From NCBI GenBank assembly GCA_040235415.1, contig JBECKR010000320.1:1-9206 (forward strand): a DNA stretch of 9,206 bases, given 5' to 3'. This DNA is from JBECKR01 sp040235415. Its GTDB lineage: Bacteria; Acidobacteriota; Polarisedimenticolia; Polarisedimenticolales; Polarisedimenticolaceae. Made by a program: the position numbers and the translations under genes. Shown one piece after another: positions 1-6,993 of the stretch; positions within the stretch are counted from its first letter, which is position 1, and every line of letters starts with the position of its first letter. The notes beneath the pieces are model-generated. The model saw only the letters and a program-made list of their open reading frames with translations, did no database searches and was not told the DNA's origin.

Positions 1-510
1 GCCCTCCCCCGCCTGCTGCTGCTGCTGCTGCTCGCGGGAGTCCTCCGCGGCGCTCCCGGCGGGCTCGCGCTCGCGATCGGTCTCGCGTCCTGGATGGAGG
101 TCGCGCGCATCGCGGAGGCGGACGCCAGGGCGTGGCGGGCCGGCCCGGCGGCGCTCGCCGCGCGTGCCTCCGGCGCCTCCGAGGTCCGGATCGCGTGGCG
201 ACACGCCGTCCCGAACCTGCTTCCGGTCCTGGCTACGATGGTGCCGCTCGTCGCGTGCGAAGCCGTGCTGCTCGAAGCGACCCTGGGCTATCTCGGGGTC
301 GGCTCCGGCGCGGGCGACGACTCCTGGGGTCGGATGATTGCCGACGGCCAGCGCCTGCTGGGTCGCGGCGGTTGGATCGCGGTCGCGCCCGGCGTCCTCC
401 TGGTCGTCACCGCCTGGGCCCTGCGTGCGACGCTCCGGACCGGCGCCGCGGCGGCGCGTCCCACGACCAGCGCAGCCCCAGCGACACGCGGCGCTCGTGG
501 TAGTCGCTGA
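1..510 (+). CDS. Dipeptide/oligopeptide-type ABC transporter permease (DppC/OppC family), 3' part only
   Basis: This is the C-terminal ~169 residues of an inner-membrane permease of the binding-protein-dependent importer family; the reading frame is open from base 1, so the start lies outside the window. The visible part begins with a Leu-rich membrane segment. Next comes a cytoplasmic EAA-type loop: RASGASEVRIAWRHAVPN, the loop that docks on the ATPase subunits. Then follow a hydrophobic segment, the family-typical LGYLGVG and SWGRMIADG stretches, and a last membrane helix (GWIAVAPGVLLVVTAWAL). This order matches DppC/OppC proteins, which import peptides or nickel; the substrate cannot be read from the fragment. 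A ~21-residue Ala/Thr/Arg-rich tail follows the last helix and lies inside the 3' end of the convergent gene. Partner genes (DppB-like permease, ATPases, binding protein) are expected upstream. The family call is firm; the exact subunit is less so. Confidence 0.85.
   Translation, partial: ALPRLLLLLLLAGVLRGAPGGLALAIGLASWMEVARIAEADARAWRAGPAALAARASGASEVRIAWRHAVPNLLPVLATMVPLVACEAVLLEATLGYLGVGSGAGDDSWGRMIADGQRLLGRGGWIAVAPGVLLVVTAWALRATLRTGAAAARPTTSAAPATRGARGSR
13..30 (+). repeat. (CTG)6 trinucleotide repeat coding for Leu inside the permease
   Basis: Six perfect CTG codons, followed by CTC, encode a run of seven Leu in a membrane segment. Perfect short tandem codons can slip during replication, but an in-frame triplet change would only alter helix length by one residue. 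No functional role is claimed. Confidence 0.8.
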
Positions 511-1570
511 CGCCGTCGCCCGGGTCGACGCCGGCCGAGAAGCGCGCGTCGTTCGTGCGCCGCACGCCCTGCACAACGAGCTCGAGCCCGGGGCCGAAGC
601 GCTGGGCGAGGCGCAGCGACCACTCCCGGCGATCGTCTTCGCGGCCGAAGTGGAACAGGTCGAACCGGTTCGCGGTGGTGAACTCGCGAGTCTCGCGCTC
701 GAAACCGAGCTCCGCGCGTCCACGATGTCGCCCCCGGCCCCACGGGATCGCGACCTCCAGGGCCGTTCCCCGGTGGCGGTAGGAAACGTCGTCGTCCGGG
801 ATCGGCGTCTGCGGGAGATCGCCTCGGGCGTCGTACCGCCCCCACGAGACGTCGATCGCGACGTCGAGCCTCGCGCGGGAAGGCGACCGCAACCGGGTCC
901 CGACGAACGTCTCGCCGCGCACGCCGTCGCGCTCGTCGAACCGCGACGCGAAGTCGCGGTCGCGGCGCTCCGCACCCGCGATCGCTCGCAGGCGCCCGGT
1001 GACCAGCTCGGCGTCGAACGCAGCGCCGACCTCGTCCTGAGCGTAGACCTCGGAGGCCCGAATCCGCCGCCCGGCGTCGAACGAGGCGTCGTCGTCCGTG
1101 ATCTCCCGGAGGTAGAACGACGGCGTGCGGCGGAACCAGGCGCGCGCTCGCACGAGGTGACGGCGGGAGGCGGTGAGCTCCTGCACGACCGTCGCGCCGT
1201 AGCGCTCCCAGTCCTTGATCGGATTGCGGTCGTAGCGGTACAGGTCCGCCGAAAACGTGAGTCGCGTCTCCCTCCGGGGAAGCGGGCGCAGCGTCCACTC
1301 CACGTCGAGCCGCGCGATCGTGATGCGGTCGTCGGGAGACGCGATCCGGAATCGCGACGACGTCGGGTCCCGCTCGAATCGGTCGATCTCCGCCGCAGAG
1401 AGCTGCAGGATGTTGTCGTCGTACCGCTGCTCGAGCGCGATCCGGCCGGACCAGGCGCCCCAGCGGCGGCGGGCGTCGTCTTTGGGGCCGTCCGGCTCCG
1501 CGGCGCCCGCGACGGCCGACGCCAGCACGATCGCCGCAACGGTCACGGCTTTCGAGATCCGGTCGCTCAC
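407..1570 (-). CDS. Predicted outer-membrane beta-barrel protein with signal peptide
   Basis: 387 residues. The GTG start at 1568-1570 is chosen because a perfect AGGAGGT lies 6 nt upstream and it opens directly into a Sec signal peptide (MSDRISKAVTVAAIVLASAV, likely cleavage around residues 21-24). The open frame runs far upstream of this start, but only as a shadow of the neighbouring gene. The mature protein alternates short amphipathic strands with charged turns rich in Asp/Arg. Examples are GRIALEQRYDDNI near 42-54, ETRLTFSADLYRYD near 101-114, SRARLDVAIDVSWGRYD near 221-237 and HERRVSLGLRWSW at 368-380. I estimate 12-14 strands, typical of surface barrels or porin-like proteins. No family name is recognised. 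The last strand ends in an aromatic residue, as BAM substrates do, but 17 more basic/low-complexity residues follow and overlap the permease gene. It is the last gene of the four-gene run. Function unknown: anchor, channel or export port are all possible. Confidence 0.75.
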   Translation of the reverse strand: MSDRISKAVTVAAIVLASAVAGAAEPDGPKDDARRRWGAWSGRIALEQRYDDNILQLSAAEIDRFERDPTSSRFRIASPDDRITIARLDVEWTLRPLPRRETRLTFSADLYRYDRNPIKDWERYGATVVQELTASRRHLVRARAWFRRTPSFYLREITDDDASFDAGRRIRASEVYAQDEVGAAFDAELVTGRLRAIAGAERRDRDFASRFDERDGVRGETFVGTRLRSPSRARLDVAIDVSWGRYDARGDLPQTPIPDDDVSYRHRGTALEVAIPWGRGRHRGRAELGFERETREFTTANRFDLFHFGREDDRREWSLRLAQRFGPGLELVVQGVRRTNDARFSAGVDPGDGVSDYHERRVSLGLRWSWDAPPRRRSGASHAGPRR

Positions 1571-1576
1571 GACGTC

Positions 1577-1583
1577 ACCTCCT
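1577..1583 (-). promoter_or_regulatory. Shine-Dalgarno AGGAGGT overlapping the upstream stop codon
   Basis: On the minus strand the TAG stop of the repeat-protein gene (1582-1584) runs into AGGAGGT, 6 nt before the GTG start at 1570. This fixes the barrel start and suggests the two genes are translated in sequence from one mRNA. Confidence 0.85.
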
Positions 1584-4023
1584 AGTCGACCTGGTAGAAC
1601 TGCAGCCCGGGTACCGACGCCCCCCCGGCGTCGGTGTACGCCGTCCCGGAGGTCGCCCCGAGCACGGTCTTGTCGCCGAACGACGCGGCGTCCGGCGATC
1701 GGAACACCGTGTAGGCGGGCTGCCCCGTCGCGCCCCACGACAGCACGACGTCGCCGCCCGACCGGCTCACGGTGAGGCGCACCGGAGTCGCCGTCGCGGC
1801 GTACTCGAAGCCGGCCGCGAGGACGCCGGCCTGGTCGCCGGGATTGACGACCTCGACGTCGGCCCGGCCGGCGGGGTGGGCGGCCGTCGTGGTCGCGATC
1901 GACGTCTCCGAGGTCAAGACGATTCCCGTGGCGGTGACCCCGCCGATCCGCACCACCGCGTCCGGTTGGAAGCCCGCGCCCGCGATCGTCACGGCGGTCC
2001 CTCCGGCCGTCGACCCGGTCGTCGGGGCGATCGCGGAAACGACCGGGACGGTCAGCGGGAGCAGCGCGGTGTCCGGAAGCGGGACGTCGGCCGCGACGCC
2101 GACGCCTCGCCTCCAGCGGGGGGCGAGCGTGCTTCCGACCGCCGGAACGTAGCGCAGATCCCAGGTTCCGGAGTCGACGGCCACGGAATACGTTCCGTCG
2201 AGGGCGGACCGGTTGTGCGGCGTCCACTCCGGCACGATCGCCCCGGGGACGTAGACCTCGACCCGAACGCCGGCGACGGCGAGCCCGGTCGCCTGCTCCA
2301 CGACCCGGCCCGACACGATCCAGCCGCTCGCGAGCACGGTGTCCGGGATCGCCGCGTCGGTGAAAAGGCCGACTCCCGTGCGCCGGGTCGGCCTGAGCCG
2401 GCTTCCCGCCGGAGGCACGTAATCGACGTCGTAGGACGACGGCTCCACGACCACGTCGTAGGTCCCGTCGGAAGCGGTCGAGTCGTTCGGGGTGTACGAC
2501 TTCAGCGTCGATCCCGCGGGGTAGAAGTCGAGATCGACGTTGCGGACGGGGTTCGGCGCCGGCGCGGCGTCGTCGACCACGAGGCCCGTGGCGTGCGCTC
2601 CGACCACGAGATGGACCGCCGGGAGATCGGTCGGACCGGCGACGACGCGGTCGCGCTGCGAGGCCGGCGCGAGACCGGTGCACGCCGGGGGAGCGTACTG
2701 CACGTCGAACGTCCCGTCGGGAAGCACGACGCGGAAGGTGCCGTCGACGGCGCTCGAGTCGTGCGCGAGCCGGACGCGACGGCGCGTCGCCGAATCGACC
2801 GCGTTCACGTTGACGTTTCGGACGGGCGCCTCCCCGGGCCCGAGCACACGGCCCGAGACCGGCGATCCGGCGGCGAGGACGATGTCGCCGAGGTCGGTGT
2901 CCGCGGTGAGCGTCACGGCGGCGATCCGCGTCACGAGCAGGTCGCGCGACGACGGCGCCTCGACGTTGACGTCCCAGGTGCCGGCCGGCAGGTAGATCGC
3001 GAACCGTCCGTCGGGCCCGCTGTCGTCGCGCGTCGCGCCCTGCCGCGTGCCCTTCGCCGCGTCGTAGAACTTCAGCTTGGCGTCGGGCAGCGGCACGCCG
3101 GCGTCGTCGAGGACGCGCCCCGAGATCACGAGCCCCTCGGGGAGCGTGACGTTTCCGATACCGGTGTTCTTGTCGATCTTCTGGTCGGAAAGGCGCTCCG
3201 CGGCGAGTGCCCGGCAGGCGGGCGGATTGTAGTGGATCGAGTAGGTCGCCGCGGGGACGTAGACCGTGTAGTTACCCTGGACGTCCGTGTTGTCGTGGGC
3301 CGTGGGGACCTTCTCGCCGGTGCAGACGTCGTAGAAGTTGAGGTCGACGTTGTCGACCGGCGATCCGAGGTGGTCCCGGACGTTTCCGCGGACCTCGAGA
3401 CCGATCGCGAGAACGTCGACGAGCCCTCCGACGTCCGATCCGCCGACCGCGAGGTCGCGTCGGCGGCTGGTGGCGTACGTCGTCGCGGCGGGCGGACGAT
3501 ACTCGACGTCGTAGGTTCCCGGCCGCACGCGCACCGCGTACGTGCCCGCGGACGTCGTGAGGTCCTTGCCGAAGTACACCTTCCGGCCCGTCCCGACGTC
3601 GACCCACTTGAGGTCCACGCCGCCCACGCCCGCTCCGGACGCGTTGCGCACCGTGCCGGAGACGACGGCGCCGGGATGCAGCACGGTCACGCCGAGGTCG
3701 GAGCTCGCCGCCACGACATAGTCGTTGCGCTCCGCCGCGGCCAGGACGACGGAGGAGGGCGGGGTGTAGCGGATGTCGTACGTCCCCTCGTTGACCACGA
3801 CGCTGTACGAGCCGTCCGCCGCGGTGCGATCGTTGACCAGGAACACGGAATCGCCGGTGCACGTGTCCACGAAGTCGAGGTCGACGTTGGCGACCCCCTG
3901 GCCGAACTCGTCGCGCACGACGCCCGTCGCCGTGAACGTCGCCGCCGAGGCTGCGCCGGAGACGGCGACGGCCAGCACCGCCGCGGCGGCCCGCGCTCCC
4001 GTCCTGCTCCACGACTCGCCCAT
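1582..4023 (-). CDS. Secreted protein with seven carboxypeptidase-regulatory-like repeats, IPT/TIG and FN3-like domains
   Basis: 813 residues. The ATG start has AGGAGGT 7 nt upstream. Residues 1-28 form a Sec signal peptide (hydrophobic AAAAVLAVAVSGAASA, cleavage likely after ASA). Residues ~30-657 hold seven tandem beta-sandwich repeats of the carboxypeptidase-regulatory-like/prealbumin-like type. The conserved Gly of the opening strand falls at 34, 123, 213, 302, 391, 480 and 572, a period of 89-92. Each repeat has recognisable pieces such as VSGRV, NVDLDFYD, DGTY, GTYDVxYxPP. Residues ~658-744 fit an IPT/TIG Ig-like fold (VSAIAPTTGSTAGGTAVTIAGAGF), and ~745-813 a short FN3-like module ending FYQVD. 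Cys occurs at 55, 234, 270 and 448. No catalytic motif is seen, so it is probably a structural or binding protein of the periplasm, surface or exterior. It sits between an ABC exporter and a beta-barrel. Its own Sec signal argues that the ABC protein is not its secretion engine. Confidence 0.8.
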   Translation of the reverse strand: MGESWSRTGARAAAAVLAVAVSGAASAATFTATGVVRDEFGQGVANVDLDFVDTCTGDSVFLVNDRTAADGSYSVVVNEGTYDIRYTPPSSVVLAAAERNDYVVAASSDLGVTVLHPGAVVSGTVRNASGAGVGGVDLKWVDVGTGRKVYFGKDLTTSAGTYAVRVRPGTYDVEYRPPAATTYATSRRRDLAVGGSDVGGLVDVLAIGLEVRGNVRDHLGSPVDNVDLNFYDVCTGEKVPTAHDNTDVQGNYTVYVPAATYSIHYNPPACRALAAERLSDQKIDKNTGIGNVTLPEGLVISGRVLDDAGVPLPDAKLKFYDAAKGTRQGATRDDSGPDGRFAIYLPAGTWDVNVEAPSSRDLLVTRIAAVTLTADTDLGDIVLAAGSPVSGRVLGPGEAPVRNVNVNAVDSATRRRVRLAHDSSAVDGTFRVVLPDGTFDVQYAPPACTGLAPASQRDRVVAGPTDLPAVHLVVGAHATGLVVDDAAPAPNPVRNVDLDFYPAGSTLKSYTPNDSTASDGTYDVVVEPSSYDVDYVPPAGSRLRPTRRTGVGLFTDAAIPDTVLASGWIVSGRVVEQATGLAVAGVRVEVYVPGAIVPEWTPHNRSALDGTYSVAVDSGTWDLRYVPAVGSTLAPRWRRGVGVAADVPLPDTALLPLTVPVVSAIAPTTGSTAGGTAVTIAGAGFQPDAVVRIGGVTATGIVLTSETSIATTTAAHPAGRADVEVVNPGDQAGVLAAGFEYAATATPVRLTVSRSGGDVVLSWGATGQPAYTVFRSPDAASFGDKTVLGATSGTAYTDAGGASVPGLQFYQVD
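2053..3936 (-). repeat. Seven tandem ~267-bp coding repeats (89-92 residues each)
   Basis: The units start near residues 30, 119, 209, 298, 387, 476 and 568 of the encoded protein. Similarity is still visible in the DNA: the segments near 2522-2550, 3330-3362 and 3871-3898 all carry close versions of GAAGTCGAGGTCGACGTTG. The units have diverged but remain alignable, implying old tandem duplication with length held nearly constant. Confidence 0.8.
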
Positions 4024-4030
4024 TCCTGGG

Positions 4031-4037
4031 ACCTCCT
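4031..4037 (-). promoter_or_regulatory. Shine-Dalgarno AGGAGGT overlapping the exporter stop codon
   Basis: The exporter's TGA (4037-4039 on the minus strand) is immediately followed by a strong AGGAGGT ending 7 nt before the ATG of the repeat protein. This is the same stop-into-SD arrangement as at 1577-1583 and supports a common transcript. Confidence 0.85.
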
Positions 4038-5869
4038 CAGCTCGCGACCCGCCGGCCCGTGCCGGGCGCCGCGAACGACCTCGCGTACGGCCCTCCCGCG
4101 AGCAGCAAGTCCTCGTGCGTGCCCTGCTCGACGATCCGACCGTCCTGCATCACGACGATGCGGTCCGCCCTGCGGACGGTGGATGCGCGATGCGCGATGA
4201 TCAGTACGGTGCGGCCCGGCATGAGCCGCGCGATCGCGTCCCGGATGCGCTCCTCCGACTCCGGATCGACCGCCGAGGTCGCTTCGTCGAGGATCAGGAC
4301 CCGCGGATCGCACAGCGCGGCCCGCGCCAGCGCGATGCGCTGCACCTGCCCTCCGCTGAGACGGCGGCCGCGCTCGCCTACGTCGGTATCGAACCCGTCG
4401 GGCAGGCCCGAGACGAAACCCAGCGCCCCCGCGAGTCTCGCCGCCTCGACGATCTGCTGCTCGGTCGCCTCGGGGCGGGCGTAGCGCAGGTTCTCCGCGA
4501 TCGTGCCGGAGAACAGCACCGGCTCCTGCTCGACGTACGCCACGCTCCGCCGGAGGGAGGCGAGGGACAGATCGCGGACGTCCGCGCCGTCGAGCAGGAC
4601 GCGCCCCTCGTCCGGATCGTTGAACCGCGGCACGAGGCTCGCGAGCGTCGACTTGCCGGCGCCGTTCTCGCCGACGATCGCCACGACCTCGCCGCCGCGG
4701 ATCTCGAGATCGATGCCCCGGAGCGCCTCCCGCCGGCCGTCGTACGTGAACCGCACCGCCTCGAACCGGACCGCTCCCGGCCCCGAGGGCGGCTCCGCCC
4801 CGCCTGCGGGCTCGCGAAGGGTCTCGGTCGTCTCCAGGAACCGCACGATGCGCTCGAGGGACACCCGCGCCGACTGCCACGTCTCGTTGGTGCGCGCGAG
4901 CCGCCGCAGCGGCGGGAACAGCATCGTGGCGAGGGCGTAGAACGCCATGAGCCCGCCTTTCGTCAGACGCCCGTCGAGCACGGCGACGCCGCCGACGCCG
5001 AGCACGAGCGCCCCACCGACGGCCACGGACGACTGCGCGATGCCGGACAGCAGGCCCCCCATGCGAGCCTTCTCCACCAGGCGGTCCCGCAGCCGTCCGG
5101 TCTGCGTCGCGAGCAGCCGTGCCTCGGCGTCCTGGCGGTGGAACGCCTTGACGATTGACGCGCCCGCGATCTTCTCTTGGAGATTCCCGGAAAGCCGGGA
5201 TCGCTCGCGGCGCGCGCGCCGCCCGGACTCGCGCATCGCGGGGCTCAGCCTCCACAACGCCAGCGCGTAGGGCGGCAGGATCGCGAGCACCACGAGCGCG
5301 AGCCGGACGTTCAGAGCCAGGATGACCGCGGCGACGGCGACGACGGTGATGCCGTCCATCAGGGCGCGCAGGAACCCCCCGGTGATCATGTCGAGAACCG
5401 CCTTGACGTCGCCCATGAGCCGCAGCATCAGCTTCCCGGTGCGGGAGCGGCGGAAGAACCGGAGAGACAGCGAGTGCAGGTGACGGTACAGATCGAGCCG
5501 AAGCTCGAACACCATGCGCTGCCCGACCTGTTCCGCGACGGCGCGCTGCAGGAAGACCAGCGCGCCCTTGACGACCGCGAGAGCGATCAGGACGATCAGG
5601 ACGCGCGTGAGGAACGGGCGCGGCGCCATCTCGGCCCCGAACAGATGCGCGGAGCCGTGTCTCGACAGCGCCGCGTCGATGAGCTTCTTCAGGATCAGCG
5701 GCACCGGAACGTCGACCACCGCGAGCGACACGCTGATCGCGAGAGTCGCGAGCAGCAGCCCGGCGTGGCGCCGCGCGTACGGCAGCAGGAACGTCAGCTC
5801 CTGGCGGATCGAGCTCGTGCGGTCTCCGAGGTCCGGCTCGCGATCCGCGGGATCGTGATCACGCCGCAC
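4037..5869 (-). CDS. MsbA/MDR-type ABC exporter, fused permease and ATPase
   Basis: 610 residues, the normal size of an ABC half-transporter that works as a dimer in the inner membrane. Residues ~20-330 form the six-helix exporter domain. The NBD follows with every key motif intact: Walker A GENGAGKST (400-408), Q-loop Gln 448 in VEQEPVLFSG, signature LSGGQ (504-508), Walker B VLILDE with catalytic Glu 529, D-loop SAVD, and switch His 560 in IIAHR. It should be a working ATP-driven pump. The subfamily resembles lipid/multidrug exporters (MsbA, MdlB-like). There is no C39 peptidase domain, so it is not a bacteriocin processor. The GTG start at 5867-5869 overlaps the preceding gene's stop by 11 nt and has no clear Shine-Dalgarno, so translation is probably coupled. 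The substrate is not deducible; the downstream surface proteins suggest an envelope role by inference only. Confidence 0.93.
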   Translation of the reverse strand: MRRDHDPADREPDLGDRTSSIRQELTFLLPYARRHAGLLLATLAISVSLAVVDVPVPLILKKLIDAALSRHGSAHLFGAEMAPRPFLTRVLIVLIALAVVKGALVFLQRAVAEQVGQRMVFELRLDLYRHLHSLSLRFFRRSRTGKLMLRLMGDVKAVLDMITGGFLRALMDGITVVAVAAVILALNVRLALVVLAILPPYALALWRLSPAMRESGRRARRERSRLSGNLQEKIAGASIVKAFHRQDAEARLLATQTGRLRDRLVEKARMGGLLSGIAQSSVAVGGALVLGVGGVAVLDGRLTKGGLMAFYALATMLFPPLRRLARTNETWQSARVSLERIVRFLETTETLREPAGGAEPPSGPGAVRFEAVRFTYDGRREALRGIDLEIRGGEVVAIVGENGAGKSTLASLVPRFNDPDEGRVLLDGADVRDLSLASLRRSVAYVEQEPVLFSGTIAENLRYARPEATEQQIVEAARLAGALGFVSGLPDGFDTDVGERGRRLSGGQVQRIALARAALCDPRVLILDEATSAVDPESEERIRDAIARLMPGRTVLIIAHRASTVRRADRIVVMQDGRIVEQGTHEDLLLAGGPYARSFAAPGTGRRVAS

Positions 5870-6890
5870 GGGGCAGCCCGAGGCTTTGGATCAGCGCCCC
5901 GCCGAGGATCATTTCTCCGCTGAGGCACGGCAGACCGGTCGCGCGCTCGACCTCCGCGATCCCAAGCGGCGCGTTCGCGACGGGTCCGGCGACCGCCACG
6001 ACGGGGAGCTCGAGCTCGCGCAAGTGGCGAACTCCGCTCTCGCACGAAAGCGCGTCGGGGCCCGCGAACGTGACCGCGTCGACCGTGGAACGGAACGCCG
6101 CCGCCTCGAGCAGCATCCGAGTCTCGCGTTGGAAGATGCCGTCGGCGATCTCGTAGACGACGAAGTCGGGTCCGGTCTCGAGGAGCGCGTCGTGGAGGTC
6201 CGCCGCGAGCCCGAGCAGAGCGTCCCGCGACACGCCGGCCGTCGAGGCGTGTCCGAAGTGGCTGAAGTCGAGCACGACGTCGGCTCCGGCGTCCTCGAGC
6301 AGCGAGGGATCGCGACGGCACGCCGTGCCCGTGATCTTCCCGGCCGAGACCCGCAGACCGCGGCCCGCGAGACTCCGGACGACCTGGGCCGCGGTCGTGG
6401 TCTTGCCGGAGTTCATCGACGCGCCGACCGAGACGATGGTCCGCGGACGCGACGCCCGCGGCGCCGGCGCCGGGCGCCGGCGGAAATCACCCAGCCCCAG
6501 AGGGCGTCCCGTCTCGTCGGCGAGCCTTCCGATCCACTCGATCGTCGTCGGATCGGGCATCCGGAGGTTGCGGCTCACGACCTCGCCGCACACGCCGCCC
6601 ACGCCGAGGACGTGTCCGACCGTGCCGGAGCAGACGGCCCGTCCCTCGTACTGGTCCGTGGCGTACCGCTCGCCGAGCGCTCCGACGAAGACGTCGCCCG
6701 GAAACAGCGCCGCCTTGCGTCCGTCCGCCGATTCCAGACCGGTGTGCTTTCCGATGACCGCGACCCGGGCGAGGAGGAGCGCTCCGGGGCGCTCTTCCGG
6801 AACCGGCGGGAGCAGCGCGACGGCGACCGAGCGGTCGACCGCGTGCGTGACGTAGGTCCACTTGATCCTGAGGTGCTCGAATCGCTCCAT
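5859..6890 (-). CDS. P-loop NTPase of the DUF1611/dethiobiotin-synthetase-like type with an N-terminal accessory domain
   Basis: 343 residues. ATG start with AGGAGG 6 nt upstream. Residues ~150-343 form a P-loop domain: Walker A GASMNSGKTT (156-165), a hydrophobic strand ending in Asp (ADVVLDFSHF, 203-212), and VVYEIADGIFQRE (244-256), placed like the EGxG region of dethiobiotin synthetase and DUF1611 proteins. DAVTFAGPDAL (271-281) is probably a base-recognition or core strand. Residues ~1-140 are a separate beta-rich domain containing FPGDVFVGALGERYATDQYEG and a Gly/Cys-rich stretch (AVCSGTVGHVLGVGGVCGE, Cys 87 and 101). There is no signal peptide, so it is cytoplasmic. By overall layout it resembles DUF1611-type or MobB/BioD-like ATP-dependent ligases or kinases, but I cannot name a substrate. 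It heads the four-gene run and overlaps the exporter by 11 nt, suggesting fixed co-expression. Confidence 0.72.
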   Translation of the reverse strand: MERFEHLRIKWTYVTHAVDRSVAVALLPPVPEERPGALLLARVAVIGKHTGLESADGRKAALFPGDVFVGALGERYATDQYEGRAVCSGTVGHVLGVGGVCGEVVSRNLRMPDPTTIEWIGRLADETGRPLGLGDFRRRPAPAPRASRPRTIVSVGASMNSGKTTTAAQVVRSLAGRGLRVSAGKITGTACRRDPSLLEDAGADVVLDFSHFGHASTAGVSRDALLGLAADLHDALLETGPDFVVYEIADGIFQRETRMLLEAAAFRSTVDAVTFAGPDALSCESGVRHLRELELPVVAVAGPVANAPLGIAEVERATGLPCLSGEMILGGALIQSLGLPRAA

Positions 6891-6993
6891 GTCGCGCCTC
6901 CTGGTCCGCGAGGGGCCGGTCGACGGCCCGGTCGCCCAGAAGGAAGAGCGTGCCGCGGGCTCCCTGATACGCCCGGACAGGCGCTGCCGCCCC
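6891..6993 (-). other. 103-bp gap between the pdxH-like gene and the P-loop gene
   Basis: It holds the strong AGGAGG ribosome site at 6897-6902. A small GC-only hairpin (stem 6913-6918 with 6924-6929, 5-nt loop) lies just upstream of it. I see no convincing -35/-10 pair and no U-run terminator. A promoter for the four-gene run could be here, or the run could be read from further upstream. Confidence 0.4.
6897..6902 (-). promoter_or_regulatory. Shine-Dalgarno AGGAGG of the P-loop NTPase gene
   Basis: AGGAGG on the minus strand lies 6 nt before the ATG at 6888-6890. It is a strong, well-spaced site that fixes the start of the first gene of the four-gene run. Confidence 0.85.

Noticed and set aside
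443..457. GC hairpin (6-bp stem, 3-nt loop) in the convergent overlap as a shared terminator
   Set aside because: It lies within both coding frames, has no T-run on either side, and such short GC stems are common by chance in this composition.
1571..2683. N-terminal extension of the beta-barrel reading frame up to 2683
   Set aside because: It is Arg/Gly-rich shadow sequence over the repeat-protein gene; the GTG at 1570 has a perfect ribosome site and starts a signal peptide.
1876..4200. Very long plus-strand open frame (774 codons) opposite the repeat protein and exporter end
   Set aside because: It is Arg/Val/Asp/Gly-dominated with no domain, signal or membrane pattern, and no ribosome site. 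It mirrors the opposite strand's codon bias, and the seven-repeat protein on the minus strand is clearly the real gene.
3773..5158. Plus-strand open frame of 461 codons opposite the ABC exporter
   Set aside because: The minus strand carries a complete set of ABC motifs here; the antisense product is low-complexity Arg/Ala/Glu-rich and is a GC-driven shadow.
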